DNA of 48,350 nt from Candidatus Caccomonas pullistercoris (GCA_018714085.1 DVNY01000147.1:1-48350), one strand, 5' to 3'. Shown: positions 1 to 8,741, counted from the stretch's first letter. Numbers and translations are program-made. Notes: a model not told the origin generated them from the sequence alone.

Positions 1-1146
1 CAGAGTCGCAACACTTTCAGAGCGTTTCATTTCATAGTACATCGGTCGTTTCACTTTTCCGGTGATATTGACGAGACAGTCGTAGGGACCGACTACTATG
101 ACGTCGTTGGCGGCTAAACGTATGTTCCCGCTTAATTTCCCGTTGAGGATATAGTCGTAGATGTCGACTGTTGTGACAAGTTTGTTGTTGCGATACACTT
201 TGATGTCGCGCAGTGTGCCGATATCGTTTGTCCCGCCAGCCATGTAGAGGGCGTGGAAGACCGTGGCAAACGCTGACAGGGTGTATGTCCCCGGTGCGAC
301 GACTTCGCCCATCACGTTGACTGTGATTGTCTTTGTCTGTCCCACGGATAGCTTAACGTTTGAGTTGCTGTATCGTTGGCCCAGTGTGGCCTTGATTTGC
401 TGGTTGGCTTCTTCTACGGTCAGCCCGCTGACTTGTATGGGGCCAAAACCTTCGAGGTCGATAGTCCCTTCGGGCGACACGGTGCTGGAATATGTTTTTT
501 GCGAGGCTCCCCACACGTCGACGAACACGGCATCGCCCGGACCGAGTCGGTAGTCGGACGGTGTCGCGATGTTCATGTTCGGTTCAAAGGAGAGGTATTT
601 CTGGTTAAATATGTTACGTCCGAAAACGAGTTTCTTGTTCTTGTCTTGTTCGCGTTCACTCATGATGTCGTTGAACAGCTCCATTGAATCAGGAAGCACA
701 AAGTCAAGTCCATCCAGATAGTCGTCTTCTTTTCGTTGTTGGAGCAGGCGTTTCCGCCGGTCGCTCATGATGGCTTCTTCTTCCTTTTCTTGGATGACGC
801 GGCGTCTGTAATTTTCAGCGTTTTCTAATTTATCGTCTTTCTTGTCACCGTTGTTCTGTCGCAGTCTGCTTTCGATGGCGTTTTTCCCGGTGAGATCTTT
901 GGCGCCAAGTACGTCGCCCTTATGCTCTTTCTCATATTTCTCACGGATTCGCCGTATCTGTTGGATATCGACGCCGCGTTGCATGAGCTTTGTGACAATC
1001 TGTTGTTGCGAAGTGCCTTTGGCGTTCTCGTTAATGACAAATTCCATGACTTGCTCGTCGGTCATGGACGATTGGGCATGTGCGCCAAAAGAAAGAGTAC
1101 ATGCGAGTGCGGCAAGGAGCGCGCACCGTCTTATTTTCAGGTTCAT
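1..1146 (-). CDS. Capsule/exopolysaccharide export protein, SLBB family (partial, C-terminus outside window)
   Basis: The first 382 residues of an outer-membrane polysaccharide export protein are visible; the ORF track omits it because it is open at the left edge. A signal peptide ends near residue 24 (FGAHA|Q). A charged, helical stretch with many Lys, Glu and Arg follows, then the poly-export domain beginning YRLGPGDAVFVDVWG, and SLBB-type beta-grasp repeats (VNVMGEVVAPGTY, then VNITGKVKRP). In characterised relatives (Wza family) these proteins form the periplasmic/outer-membrane channel for capsule or exopolysaccharide. The start ATG overlaps the stop of the upstream sugar transferase (TGATG), so the two are probably translationally coupled. 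The long charged segment before the export domain is usual for Bacteroidales versions, which are about 800 residues. Confidence 0.9.
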   Translation of the reverse strand, partial: MNLKIRRCALLAALACTLSFGAHAQSSMTDEQVMEFVINENAKGTSQQQIVTKLMQRGVDIQQIRRIREKYEKEHKGDVLGAKDLTGKNAIESRLRQNNGDKKDDKLENAENYRRRVIQEKEEEAIMSDRRKRLLQQRKEDDYLDGLDFVLPDSMELFNDIMSEREQDKNKKLVFGRNIFNQKYLSFEPNMNIATPSDYRLGPGDAVFVDVWGASQKTYSSTVSPEGTIDLEGFGPIQVSGLTVEEANQQIKATLGQRYSNSNVKLSVGQTKTITVNVMGEVVAPGTYTLSAFATVFHALYMAGGTNDIGTLRDIKVYRNNKLVTTVDIYDYILNGKLSGNIRLAANDVIVVGPYDCLVNITGKVKRPMYYEMKRSESVATL

Positions 1147-1790
1147 CAGAACTTTTTGCCGTTAATAATAGAAAATGCGGTTTTTGTCAGTATGACGAAA
1201 TCTCCCCACAGGGAGCGTGTTTGCAGGTAGTTAAGGTCCATTTCCAAACGGTCCAGCATCTTTTCCATGGTGTCTGTGTAGCCATTGTAGAGTGTGGCTT
1301 CGGAAGTCACGCCCGGTTTCATTTTGAAGATAAAGATATACCTGGAGTCGCGTTTCATGATTTGATTGATGAAGTATTGCCGTTCGGGGCGTGGGCCGAC
1401 CATTGACATGTCGCCTTTAAGGACATTCCAAAGTTGTGGAAGTTCGTCCAAATGATGTTCGCGCAGGAACTTGCCTGTGCGTGTCAGCCTGTCGTCTTCC
1501 TTGCAGGCCAGTTGCGGGCCTTGGACTTCCGCGTCTATGCGCATGGTGCGGAATTTATAGATGTAAAAAGGTTCACCTCCATAGCCGATACGTTCTTGCT
1601 TGAAAATGATGGAGCCTTTCTCTTTCCATTTCAGGGCAATTGCGACAGCCAGAAAAACTGGTGAACAGGCAATCAGTCCGACAGAAGACGCCAAGATATC
1701 GAAGATGCGTTTCATCGCTCTTTGCGTGATGTTCATAGCGTCTTCTATTTCTGCCACATTGCATCTCCGGTTCATTGACATATATAGCAT
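1146..1790 (-). CDS. Undecaprenyl-phosphate sugar-1-phosphate transferase (bacterial sugar transferase)
   Basis: A 214-residue initiating transferase that would load the first sugar phosphate onto undecaprenyl phosphate at the inner membrane, starting repeat-unit synthesis. One membrane segment (about residues 32-52) precedes the family core: KQERIGYGGEPFYIYKFRTM, then DELPQLWNVLKGDMSMVGPRPE. It is the short, single-membrane-segment type rather than the long WbaP/WcaJ type. It is the first gene after a strong promoter and overlaps the SLBB export gene, which fits a capsule or exopolysaccharide operon running leftwards out of the window. ATGs at codons 4, 6 and 19 are alternative starts; no Shine-Dalgarno sequence discriminates them. 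The sugar substrate cannot be read from the sequence. Confidence 0.9.
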   Translation of the reverse strand: MLYMSMNRRCNVAEIEDAMNITQRAMKRIFDILASSVGLIACSPVFLAVAIALKWKEKGSIIFKQERIGYGGEPFYIYKFRTMRIDAEVQGPQLACKEDDRLTRTGKFLREHHLDELPQLWNVLKGDMSMVGPRPERQYFINQIMKRDSRYIFIFKMKPGVTSEATLYNGYTDTMEKMLDRLEMDLNYLQTRSLWGDFVILTKTAFSIINGKKF

Positions 1791-1861
1791 GTTTATTCTC
1801 TAAAAGTTACACTTTTGTGAATTGTTATATTTAATAAAACAGAGAATTAGAAATTTTATTG

Positions 1862-1892
1862 CAAAGATAAGGCGTTTTTTTCAATCGTCAAA
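1862..1892 (-). promoter_or_regulatory. Bacteroidota-type promoter of the polysaccharide operon
   Basis: On the minus strand TTTG (1889-1892), a 19-nt spacer and TATCTTTG (1862-1869) match the sigma-ABfr consensus (TTTG, 19-21 nt, TAnnTTTG). Transcription would start about 65-70 nt before the sugar transferase ATG. Confidence 0.75.
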
Positions 1893-2211
1893 ACGCTATT
1901 TCCTTTGATTTTTAGAGCTGATTTTGTGACTAAATGATGATTTTTTTCTCCTCATTCTCTCTTTTGAAATTATATGCGTGCGATAGTGACGAGGTTGTTC
2001 CTCCTATCGCACAGTTTGTGTGAATTTGTCAAAAGAGAAAAACTCGTTTTCGGCAGTAAGTTCTAAGTCGTAGCCGAATGTTTCCGGCAATCAGTATGCA
2101 ATGCCCAACTTCTGAATTGCTGCCTCGGTGCTGACTGAAGGCTAAGTCAGGGAAGGAGTAGCTGGCCGAGGCTCATAATAGGGAATGTTAAGTATATCTT
2201 TGGCCTGAATT
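1893..2211. other. Gene-free stretch with two nested hairpins, possible structured RNA
   Basis: No credible ORF lies here. Two structures stand out. GTGCGATAG (1978-1986) pairs perfectly with CTATCGCAC (2004-2012) and encloses GAGG/CCTC around a TTGTT loop. GCCTCGG (2122-2128) pairs with CCGAGGC (2166-2172) and encloses CTGACT/AGTCAG. A stray TATCTTTG at 2195-2202 could be a second -7 box for ssrA. I do not recognise a known RNA family here. Confidence 0.35.
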
Positions 2212-2242
2212 TTTGTGATTTGAAATAAAATCCGTAATTTTG
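2212..2242 (+). promoter_or_regulatory. Promoter of ssrA
   Basis: TTTG (2212-2215), a 19-nt spacer and TAATTTTG (2235-2242) fit the Bacteroidota promoter. The transcript would begin about 15 nt before the mature tmRNA 5' end, as expected for a precursor trimmed by RNase P. Confidence 0.7.
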
Positions 2243-2264
2243 CAAGGAATTATAGAGCATCTTA

Positions 2265-2658
2265 GGGCCAGACTGGATTTGACAGCGGGCCGAAAGGGTG
2301 CGTAAGCATGCAGTGCGTTGTTAGTTGGCACTTTAATCTCGGCTATCAAAAATTTAACTGGCGAAAACAAGTACGCTCTCGCTGCTTAATCGAAGTATAG
2401 TAGATTAGCTTTATCTTCTCACAAGGTGAGGAGACGAGACATCACTCAAAAGCTGTGGTTCCGAAGCGTTTTGATCCAGTGGTGCAGATAAATCGGAAAT
2501 AGTTTCAGGCAGCTCCGTGTCTGGGATGAAATTTTAGGAGATAAGGTGTGAGTAAGTGGCTCCGGTCGGGCTTACACTCGAAAATTAAAACGGAGATAAG
2601 CATGTAGAAAGCGCATTGTTTCCCCGTTTGGACGAGGGTTCGATCCCCTCCTGGTCCA
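2265..2658 (+). ncRNA. ssrA: Transfer-messenger RNA (tmRNA)
   Basis: tmRNA rescues ribosomes stalled on broken messages and tags the nascent peptide for proteolysis. The 5' GGGCCAG (2265-2271) pairs with CTGGTCC (2651-2657) to form the acceptor stem. The 5' region has the tmRNA signature CTGGATTTGACAGCGGGC, and the 3' tRNA-like half has the T-arm GAGGGTTCGATCCCCTC. The tag frame runs from 2360 to 2389: GGC GAA AAC AAG TAC GCT CTC GCT GCT TAA, giving GENKYALAA. This differs by one residue from the GENNYALAA tag I recall in relatives. The 3' CCA is not encoded (ACAA follows the stem), so it must be added afterwards. ORF-track entries over this gene are shadows. Confidence 0.97.
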
Positions 2659-2704
2659 CAACTTGGATGTGCGTACGTTAAGCGTGACACCTGTGAAGTT
2701 TTAG

Positions 2705-2740
2705 GTGGGACGTTCTTCAATGAACGTCCCACTTTATTTT
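2705..2740 (+). terminator. Intrinsic terminator of ssrA
   Basis: GTGGGACGTTC (2705-2715) pairs perfectly with GAACGTCCCAC (2722-2732) around a 6-nt loop and is followed by TTTATTTTG, about 50 nt past the tmRNA 3' end. Confidence 0.9.
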
Positions 2741-2845
2741 GTTTCTGCCGTCGCCGTCGGGTTTGTGCGGAGCGGCAGACAGTAAGCATTGGCTGTCCAT
2801 GATTCATGGGCGTCAATGCCGACGAATTCCTCGAATGGCTGGAAA

Positions 2846-2928
2846 GGAAAACGGGAGTACCGACAGGATGAACGGGAGTACTGATAGGAAAAACTATGAC
2901 TGCGATCGTTTTTCTTGTCGCAGTCACA
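2846..2928. repeat. Array of degenerate 21-nt intergenic repeats (copy A)
   Basis: Four consecutive units of 20, 21, 21 and 21 nt share the pattern (C/T)GA(C/T)AGGA followed by an A-rich stretch. The first three read GACAGGA/GATAGGAAAAA; the fourth is inverted (TTTTTCTTGTCG), so GACTGCGA (2899-2906) pairs with TCGCAGTC (2917-2924). It lies in the gap between the ssrA terminator and the convergent GT2 gene. The same unit recurs at six other clear intergenic sites in this window. Confidence 0.75.
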
Positions 2929-2983
2929 GATATTCGTATTCTCCGGTTCTGGGCTGACGCAGAGGTGACGCCTGCTTCGTTTG

Positions 2984-3745
2984 TTACTTTTTAGGGCAAG
3001 TTACAAACTGAAAAAGTTTAGGTAGAAGCCTGTAAGCCGGATAAAGCAGGGGAGGGCGGAGTCCGTTTACGCGGAATGCTCGTTTGCATTGTCCGATGCC
3101 GCGGAGTATAGGTAGGATGTTTTTGCTCGTAGTGCCGCCGATGCGCATTTTCACCAGAACGGTGTCTATGAAATGTGTACGAATCCGGCAACATTCAAAG
3201 AACCTGAGCATCAACTCAAAGTCTGCTGAAAGCGGGAAGCGTAGGTCATAAAGACCATATTTCTCGTAGATGTCTTTTTTGACGTAAAAAGTGGGATGAG
3301 CAGGATGCCATCCGTGAAAGAAAGCACGAGGTGAAAATTCTTTGCTTTTCCAGAAACGGATGACTTTGTCTGTGTCTTCGCCATCTACGTAGTATAGGTT
3401 GCCGTAAACAGCGTCGAGGCTCTTGTCTTTCTTAAATTCGCGGGCAATGAGGGAAACCGCGTCTTCGCGGGCGAAGAAGTCGTCAGAATTGAGGATACCG
3501 ACGACCTCGCCTGTGGCCATCTGGATGCCTTTGTTCATGGCATCGTATATGCCTTTATCCGGCTCTGAGATATACTTGGTGATGTGGGGCTCGTAGCGAC
3601 TGATAATGTCCAAAGTCCCGTCAGTGCTGCATCCGTCGACAACGATATACTCGATGTCGGGGTAATCCTGGCTGATGATGCTTTCAATCGTGTCGGCTAG
3701 GGTATTTGCACTGTTGTATGTCACTGTAATTATGGAGACTTTCAT
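2984..3745 (-). CDS. Glycosyltransferase family 2
   Basis: A 253-residue cytoplasmic glycosyltransferase with a GT-A fold that would move a sugar from a nucleotide donor onto a growing glycan. The start is classic GT2: MKVSIITVTYNSANTLADTI, then EYIVVDGCSTDGT and the metal-binding region GILNSDDFFA. Its length fits the WcaA-like single-domain group. A gap of 29 nt follows the small lipoprotein gene upstream, and it may be the last gene of the Wzi/RNase Y run. A role in capsule, O-antigen or glycoprotein glycan synthesis is inferred from the nearby capsule operon; donor and acceptor are unknown. Confidence 0.9.
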   Translation of the reverse strand: MKVSIITVTYNSANTLADTIESIISQDYPDIEYIVVDGCSTDGTLDIISRYEPHITKYISEPDKGIYDAMNKGIQMATGEVVGILNSDDFFAREDAVSLIAREFKKDKSLDAVYGNLYYVDGEDTDKVIRFWKSKEFSPRAFFHGWHPAHPTFYVKKDIYEKYGLYDLRFPLSADFELMLRFFECCRIRTHFIDTVLVKMRIGGTTSKNILPILRGIGQCKRAFRVNGLRPPLLYPAYRLLPKLFQFVTCPKK

Positions 3746-3774
3746 TGAGCCGTTGTTTCGTCAAATGAAATGTG

Positions 3775-4233
3775 CTAAAATTTTCGGAACAAGATGCGGG
3801 CGAAATCAGATCGCAGGTGCATCTGGTTTGCATCGAGCTTTTCGATTTGGAATTGTGCCCGATTGCCCATGATGCCTGTCGGCTTGAGCTTGTCGAATGC
3901 AGGATCGGTGATGAGGCTGTCGTTGCCCCTGCGATTGACATATACGTCGGTGATGGCCAGCTGGTCGCCGGTGTAGGAGAACCGGCATAGCGTTTGCGAG
4001 GTCTCCCCATTGTCGATTCCTTGGATGTTGAGCAGGCCGAGTTGGATGCCCCAAAAGACATCTCTGTCCTTCATGGGGACAACGGAGTCATATATCCCGT
4101 TCCGAGCAAACTGAACTTCTGTGACTTGCCAAAATCCATCCAGCTTCCCATTTGCCGGAAGCTTGTCGCACGAAGCCCATATGCAGGAAATGCAGATGCT
4201 GGCGAGGCAGCAAAATATGTTGCGCTTCTTCAT
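3775..4233 (-). CDS. Small lipocalin-like lipoprotein
   Basis: A 152-residue predicted lipoprotein with a membrane segment followed by WASC|DKLPANGKLDGFWQVTEV. The GxW motif straight after the lipidated Cys, plus predicted beta strands through the rest, resembles lipocalin-like domain families common in Bacteroidales; the family call is by eye. I start it at the internal ATG at 4233 rather than the track start at 4245, because that gives an exact ATGA overlap with the stop of the Wzi-like gene. Its coupling to an outer-membrane capsule protein suggests an envelope role; the function is unknown. Confidence 0.75.
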   Translation of the reverse strand: MKKRNIFCCLASICISCIWASCDKLPANGKLDGFWQVTEVQFARNGIYDSVVPMKDRDVFWGIQLGLLNIQGIDNGETSQTLCRFSYTGDQLAITDVYVNRRGNDSLITDPAFDKLKPTGIMGNRAQFQIEKLDANQMHLRSDFARILFRKF

Positions 4234-5762
4234 TTTGTGAGCCATCCCGTTTTGCTGATTGTCAGTTGGAAACCTGTGTGGCTTCCTGTTTGTTTGCCCC
4301 GGTCAAGCCCGAATGCGGCTTTCGCCTGCCATCCCTGCGTGCGGAGCTTTCCTATGCGTTTGGGGCTGTATGCCACTTCGCACAGGAACGAGTTGCCGTA
4401 TTTGATCTCGTCGTATGGTGCGGTGTACGTGCCCCAGTTGCTGGTGTAAGTGTATAGAATGCGATAGTCTATTTCTTCGGTGGGTGAACCACTTACGCCG
4501 AAGTGGTGGCCGATGAAACGGTTGTTGTCGAACGAGAGCAGCCCATCATGTCGGTATAGCGGTGACATGTAAAGTGGATTGCCGATGGCTAGCCCCCAAT
4601 GTGTCCAACTGGTGTACAGACCATGGTTGTAGTAATTGTCTTTTGCGCTGATCTGGTCTGGTATCGCTTCGGTGTGGTCGTGATAGACTGCGCCACTTTG
4701 GTCTTTGGTTCCGATGCGTTCATACAGCAGTGTGCTGATGAAGCGGTTTTTAGGCAGTTGAAGTTCTATGCCAACAAGGCCGTCTTTCCAGCCGTACTGA
4801 AAGAAAAGTTGGGAGTGGTCCTCAAAAAAGTGGTCGTAGTAGACGCGCAGTTTGGCGCCCTTATATTTATAACTAAGGCTGAACAGCCAGCTGCCGACCG
4901 TGTTCCCCATGGCGTTGGCGTAGACGCCTTCACCCGGGTCGCTCCCACCGGAGTAAATGATTTCGATGAAATCTTTTATACCGTGCCCCATGGGAAGGCT
5001 CTCGCCCTTCCGGGGATAGTTGTGGATGATTCCGCCAAACTGATTGGCCATTTCAATCCCTCCTTCGAAGACGAGCGGGAATTTATCTTCATTGCCGAAA
5101 CGAAGAAATCCCGATTTGCTGTGGTAAAGGACGTGGTCGGCATATTGTTTGCCGGGTTCGGTATATCCTTTTTTCCAATTATTATCCGTGAAGAAGCCGT
5201 AGCCGAAATGGCCTTTAATACCAATCCAGTTTGATGTACCTGTCAGCGAAATGTATTCGGGAATTTCAATGCGGAATTCAGGGATAGGACGAGCGTTGGT
5301 ACCAAATGTTTGACTTCCACTGCTGAGAAGTGGATTTTTTAAGTTGGCAGGTCTTTCCTTGCTTCCGATGGAAAGGCGCACTTTTTTGTACTGTATGTCC
5401 GCGTAGAGCTGTTGCAAGACGAAACTGCTTGTGAAGTCGTATGTGGCAGCCAAGTCAACGCCATAGCCAAACTTCCAGTTATAAGCGGAGTCAGCCTCTG
5501 TGCTGCGGAACGCGCCCACGCGGATGTAGCCATTGTTCCCGGAAACGCTTGAGAGGCCATACTTGTTGGCGTTGAGCCAAAGTGGGGAGTCGTGGTCTGA
5601 GAACGTGGATTGGCCTTCAACTTTATAGGAAACGTTATGCCCTAACTGCTTGGCGCGTTCGTGCGCCTCGCTTTGCGCCTGGGCTTTTATTCCACAGGCG
5701 CAAAGCAGGCAGCACATCAGCAAAGCCGACGTGCGTGTCGGGCATATCGTTTTATTTTGCAT
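4230..5762 (-). CDS. Capsule assembly Wzi family outer-membrane protein
   Basis: A 510-residue outer-membrane beta-barrel protein. A signal peptide ends near residue 30 (GIKAQAQ|S). Alternating aromatic and polar strands run through the rest, with features such as [31 protein letters not shown] and [23 protein letters not shown]. coli Wzi is a capsule lectin that anchors group 1 K polysaccharide to the surface; Bacteroidales homologues are about this length. The gene overlaps the end of rny by 11 nt and the lipoprotein by 4 nt, so all three are probably one transcript. Capsule attachment as the local role is inferred. Confidence 0.82.
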   Translation of the reverse strand: MQNKTICPTRTSALLMCCLLCACGIKAQAQSEAHERAKQLGHNVSYKVEGQSTFSDHDSPLWLNANKYGLSSVSGNNGYIRVGAFRSTEADSAYNWKFGYGVDLAATYDFTSSFVLQQLYADIQYKKVRLSIGSKERPANLKNPLLSSGSQTFGTNARPIPEFRIEIPEYISLTGTSNWIGIKGHFGYGFFTDNNWKKGYTEPGKQYADHVLYHSKSGFLRFGNEDKFPLVFEGGIEMANQFGGIIHNYPRKGESLPMGHGIKDFIEIIYSGGSDPGEGVYANAMGNTVGSWLFSLSYKYKGAKLRVYYDHFFEDHSQLFFQYGWKDGLVGIELQLPKNRFISTLLYERIGTKDQSGAVYHDHTEAIPDQISAKDNYYNHGLYTSWTHWGLAIGNPLYMSPLYRHDGLLSFDNNRFIGHHFGVSGSPTEEIDYRILYTYTSNWGTYTAPYDEIKYGNSFLCEVAYSPKRIGKLRTQGWQAKAAFGLDRGKQTGSHTGFQLTISKTGWLTK

Positions 5763-7284
5763 AACTTACGGCGCGGGTTTCACGGATAACGGTGATTTTC
5801 ACTTGTCCCGGATACGTCATCTCGTCTTGTATCCGCTTGGCGATGTCATGGCTGAGACTTTCGGTCTGTTTGTCGTCAATTTTGTCTGCACCCACGATAA
5901 CGCGCAGCTCACGGCCGGCTTGGATGGCGTATGTCTTTGTCACGCCGGGATAGCTCATTGCTATGTTTTCCAAGTCGTTGAGCCGTTTGATGTAAGCCTC
6001 TACAATTTCGCGGCGGGCACCGGGACGGGCTCCGCTGATGGCGTCGCAGACTTGTACGATGGGGGCCAAAAGAGTTGTCATCTCCATCTCGTCATGATGG
6101 GCGCCGATGGCGTTGCATATGTCAGGCTTTTCTTTGAATTTTTCAGCCAACTTTGCGCCGTAGAGAGCGTGGGGCAGTTCGGGTTCTTCGTCGGGCACTT
6201 TTCCTATGTCGTGCAGAAGTCCGGCGCGTTTGGCCTTTTTGGGATTCAGACCTAACTCCGCGGCCATGACGGCGCACAAGTTGGCTGTCTCACGGGCGTG
6301 CTGCAAAAGGTTTTGGCCGTAGGATGAGCGGTATTTCATCTTTCCGACGATGCGGATCAGCTCAGGGTGCAGGCCGTGGATGCCTAAGTCAATGGCTGTG
6401 CGCTTACCAGTCTCGATGACCTCTTCTTCCACTTGTTTGCGGACTTTTGCAACGATTTCCTCGATACGGGCTGGGTGAATGCGTCCGTCGGCGATGAGCT
6501 GGTGAAGGGCGAGTCTGCAAATCTCGCGGCGTACAGGGTCGAAGGCTGAAATGACGATTGCCTCGGGCGTGTCGTCGACAATGATTTCCACGCCTGTGGC
6601 AGCTTCGAGAGCACGTATGTTACGGCCTTCGCGGCCAATAATGCGGCCTTTGACCTCATCATTGTCAATGTGGAACACGGTTACGCTGTTTTCGATTGCA
6701 GTTTCCGTGGCAACGCGTTGGATGCTCTGAATGACGATGCGTTTGGCTTCTTTATTGGCCGTCATTTTCGCGTCGTCCATGATTTCGTTGATATAGCTTT
6801 GTGCGTCGCTCTTTGCTTCATCTTTGAGCGAGTCGACCAAGCGCTTCTTTGCTTCTTCTGCTGAGAGGCCGCTGAGTTCCTCTAATTTCTCTCTTTCTTT
6901 CAATTGCAAGCGTTCGAGCTCTTCCTCACGGGCTGTGAGGGCTTGCTGCTGGTTATCAATGCGGTTTTGCGCCTTTTCGATTTCAACCTTGCGGCGACTT
7001 AACTCTTCCTGGCGCTGGTTCAGACCGATTTCGCGTTGTTTGAGTTTGTTCTCGGCCTGCGCAATTTTTTGGTTGCGAAGCTGAACTTCTTTTTCAAGTT
7101 CAGCCTTTTTGTTGAGGAACTTCTCTTTGACTTCCAGCAACTTCTTTTCTTTGATAACCTCGGCTTCTTCGTTGGCCTTGGCCGTCATTCTCTTGTATTT
7201 TCCAGTCAGTACGTAGCGGAAAAGGGCGTATCCCCCGATTCCTCCTATGACGAGACCGACTATAAGTGCTATAACAGTAAACAT
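5752..7284 (-). CDS. rny: Ribonuclease Y
   Basis: A membrane-anchored endoribonuclease that initiates mRNA decay in many bacteria without RNase E. The parts appear in the standard order: an N-terminal transmembrane helix (about residues 4-24), a long coiled coil (about 30-165), a KH RNA-binding domain ([15 protein letters not shown]), and an HD phosphohydrolase domain with the LLHDIGK catalytic motif and a later GAHHDEME. The length (510 residues) is normal. It lies 120 nt downstream of zapA, which is common in Bacteroidota. Its 3' end overlaps a Wzi-type capsule gene by 11 nt, an uncommon partner for an RNase. Confidence 0.97.
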   Translation of the reverse strand: MFTVIALIVGLVIGGIGGYALFRYVLTGKYKRMTAKANEEAEVIKEKKLLEVKEKFLNKKAELEKEVQLRNQKIAQAENKLKQREIGLNQRQEELSRRKVEIEKAQNRIDNQQQALTAREEELERLQLKEREKLEELSGLSAEEAKKRLVDSLKDEAKSDAQSYINEIMDDAKMTANKEAKRIVIQSIQRVATETAIENSVTVFHIDNDEVKGRIIGREGRNIRALEAATGVEIIVDDTPEAIVISAFDPVRREICRLALHQLIADGRIHPARIEEIVAKVRKQVEEEVIETGKRTAIDLGIHGLHPELIRIVGKMKYRSSYGQNLLQHARETANLCAVMAAELGLNPKKAKRAGLLHDIGKVPDEEPELPHALYGAKLAEKFKEKPDICNAIGAHHDEMEMTTLLAPIVQVCDAISGARPGARREIVEAYIKRLNDLENIAMSYPGVTKTYAIQAGRELRVIVGADKIDDKQTESLSHDIAKRIQDEMTYPGQVKITVIRETRAVSYAK

Positions 7285-7404
7285 GTTGATAATTTTGGGT
7301 TATGTGATTTGTGTAGTCCGGTTCTTGGTCTCTTTGTGGATTGGAATGGACACACATGGCGTCTTTTCCTTCCGTTCCGGCGGAAGCAGACGTCCTGACG
7401 CTGG

Positions 7405-7707
7405 TCATGAATACTCGTGTAGGGCGGTTTCTATTTCGCCCGTGAGTTGGTTCATGGCCTGACGATAAGGTTCGGTATCGTTCTTTTTTTCAAGAAGCAA
7501 CAACTGAGTGTATACGTCAATAAGGGCTAACGACATATTTTTCTCGACGCTGTGCTCCGGGTAGGCTGTGTGGAAATAGCCTATCTTTTCGTTAATCAGC
7601 CTTTCTGCTTTTCTGTACAGCTCTTCTTTTGCCCTCGGGATGTTGATGGCAAACCGCTGATTGGCTATCTTAACGGTGATGTCGAATCTTTGCTCGTCTG
7701 TGTCCAT
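7405..7707 (-). CDS. zapA: Cell division protein ZapA
   Basis: A 100-residue ZapA, which binds and bundles FtsZ at midcell. The N-terminal FtsZ-binding beta-hairpin region reads DITVKIANQRFAINIPRAKEE, followed by the long helix that forms the tetrameric coiled coil (AERLINEKIGYF through LLLLEKKND). It starts 12 nt after the upstream small coiled-coil gene, so the two form an operon. The 120-nt gap to rny has no clear terminator, only a short CTTCCG/CGGAAG hairpin (7369-7386), so rny may be co-transcribed. Confidence 0.9.
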   Translation of the reverse strand: MDTDEQRFDITVKIANQRFAINIPRAKEELYRKAERLINEKIGYFHTAYPEHSVEKNMSLALIDVYTQLLLLEKKNDTEPYRQAMNQLTGEIETALHEYS

Positions 7708-7719
7708 TCCGCGTCCGTG

Positions 7720-8013
7720 TTATACGCTCAACAGCGCGATGCACTTGTTTACCTCCCGGGTGAGGCGTGACAGCTTGGCTTTGGCTTCTTCAAGGTCGCC
7801 ATTGCTGATTTTCATCATGGCTGCCATTTTCAGGTTTGCGTAATGTTGGCGCAGTTCGTCGCATGTGGCTTGAAGTCGCTCGACTTGTGCCTCCTTTTCT
7901 CCAATCTGTGCTTGGAGATTGGCGTTTTCTTTCGCCAATTCCTGATAGTTCAGGATGAGTTGTCTTACCCTCGTGCTGAGTTTTTGGAGTGCGATGTCGT
8001 CTTCGGGTGTCAT
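7720..8013 (-). CDS. Small coiled-coil protein upstream of ZapA, possible ZapB-like partner
   Basis: A 97-residue cytoplasmic protein that is almost entirely heptad-patterned helix (LQKLSTRVRQLILNYQELAKENANLQAQIGEKEAQVERL). There is no signal or membrane segment. Size, composition and position resemble ZapB, the coiled-coil protein that binds ZapA in Enterobacteria, but I cannot show homology. It is the first gene after a good promoter and lies 12 nt before zapA. A divisome role is inferred from this coupling only. Confidence 0.75.
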   Translation of the reverse strand: MTPEDDIALQKLSTRVRQLILNYQELAKENANLQAQIGEKEAQVERLQATCDELRQHYANLKMAAMMKISNGDLEEAKAKLSRLTREVNKCIALLSV

Positions 8014-8032
8014 CGTGCGACAATGTTTTTCG

Positions 8033-8064
8033 CAAAGTTAGTATTTTTTTATACTCATGCCAAG
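8033..8064 (-). promoter_or_regulatory. Promoter of the coiled-coil/zapA operon
   Basis: On the minus strand CTTG (8061-8064), a 20-nt spacer and TAACTTTG (8033-8040) match the Bacteroidota promoter with one mismatch. The leader would be about 15-20 nt. Confidence 0.7.
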
Positions 8065-8072
8065 GCTTTGGC

Positions 8073-8711
8073 TTACTTTTCTTCGCTATCGGCAGGCTTG
8101 GGTTCTTTTTTCGCAAGCAGGACGATGTGATAAACATATTCTGTCATCCATTCCGCGCTATATCCTAAAGCATGTTGATAGTTACGGATGGCTATGCAGG
8201 TCTTCCTTACGCCTTCATCTTTCCAGGTATGTCTTGTCAGTACTTGGTTAATCGTCTTTTCGGTCATTGCGCGGAGGGCTTTTTTGAAAATGCCGGGGAC
8301 ACGGAACTTCCATTTCATCAAGTTGCCCATAAGCATCATGAGGTCTTGCGAGAAACCTTGGAATTGGATGAAGTACGTGCGTACGTCGTTGATGTTTCGG
8401 CAGTTGTGTTTGATGCTTGCGTCGATTTCCTTAAAGAATGTTTCGGGCAGTCCGTAAAGTTCGCCGAGCATTTTTTTGCAGCGGTTCTTCTCGCCGATGC
8501 CTAATTTGTTATTGACAGTCGGCACGTGAAGCGTTTGCTTGAATATGCGCAGGTCGGGCAGGGCGCTTAGGTTTGTGATGCCGAGGTTGGCAGCCATGAC
8601 GGCTTGGTAGTATACGCGTATCAGAGTCATGAAATCCTCCATGCCACCGACGCGCCAGCCGTTGTCTGCGGTATTTTGCTTTTTGCCCAAAAGCTTGCTA
8701 AGTATATTCAT
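8073..8711 (-). CDS. Conserved hypothetical protein
   Basis: A 212-residue protein of unknown function. It is predicted soluble and mainly helical, with basic segments (KNRCKKMLGELYG, RVPGIFKKALRAMTEKTIN) and no signal peptide or membrane helix. The C-terminus is charged (KKEPKPADSEEK). It has its own -7 box upstream and is followed by the zapA operon, which has a separate promoter. Base use is like the neighbours, and the ORF is long and unopposed by a better reading. I do not recognise a domain. Confidence 0.75.
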   Translation of the reverse strand: MNILSKLLGKKQNTADNGWRVGGMEDFMTLIRVYYQAVMAANLGITNLSALPDLRIFKQTLHVPTVNNKLGIGEKNRCKKMLGELYGLPETFFKEIDASIKHNCRNINDVRTYFIQFQGFSQDLMMLMGNLMKWKFRVPGIFKKALRAMTEKTINQVLTRHTWKDEGVRKTCIAIRNYQHALGYSAEWMTEYVYHIVLLAKKEPKPADSEEK

Positions 8712-8741
8712 CGTCTTGTGTGTAAAAACTTATTTGGCGTA

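Noticed and set aside
2505-2927. 140-residue minus-strand ORF and 72-residue plus-strand ORF over ssrA and repeat copy A
   Set aside because: They cover the tmRNA, its terminator and the repeat array; the T/S-D-R pattern in the translation comes from the 21-nt period being a multiple of three.
7285-7404. 6S RNA or terminator between zapA and rny
   Set aside because: Only a 6-bp hairpin is visible, with no T run on either strand and no 6S-like long bubble stem.
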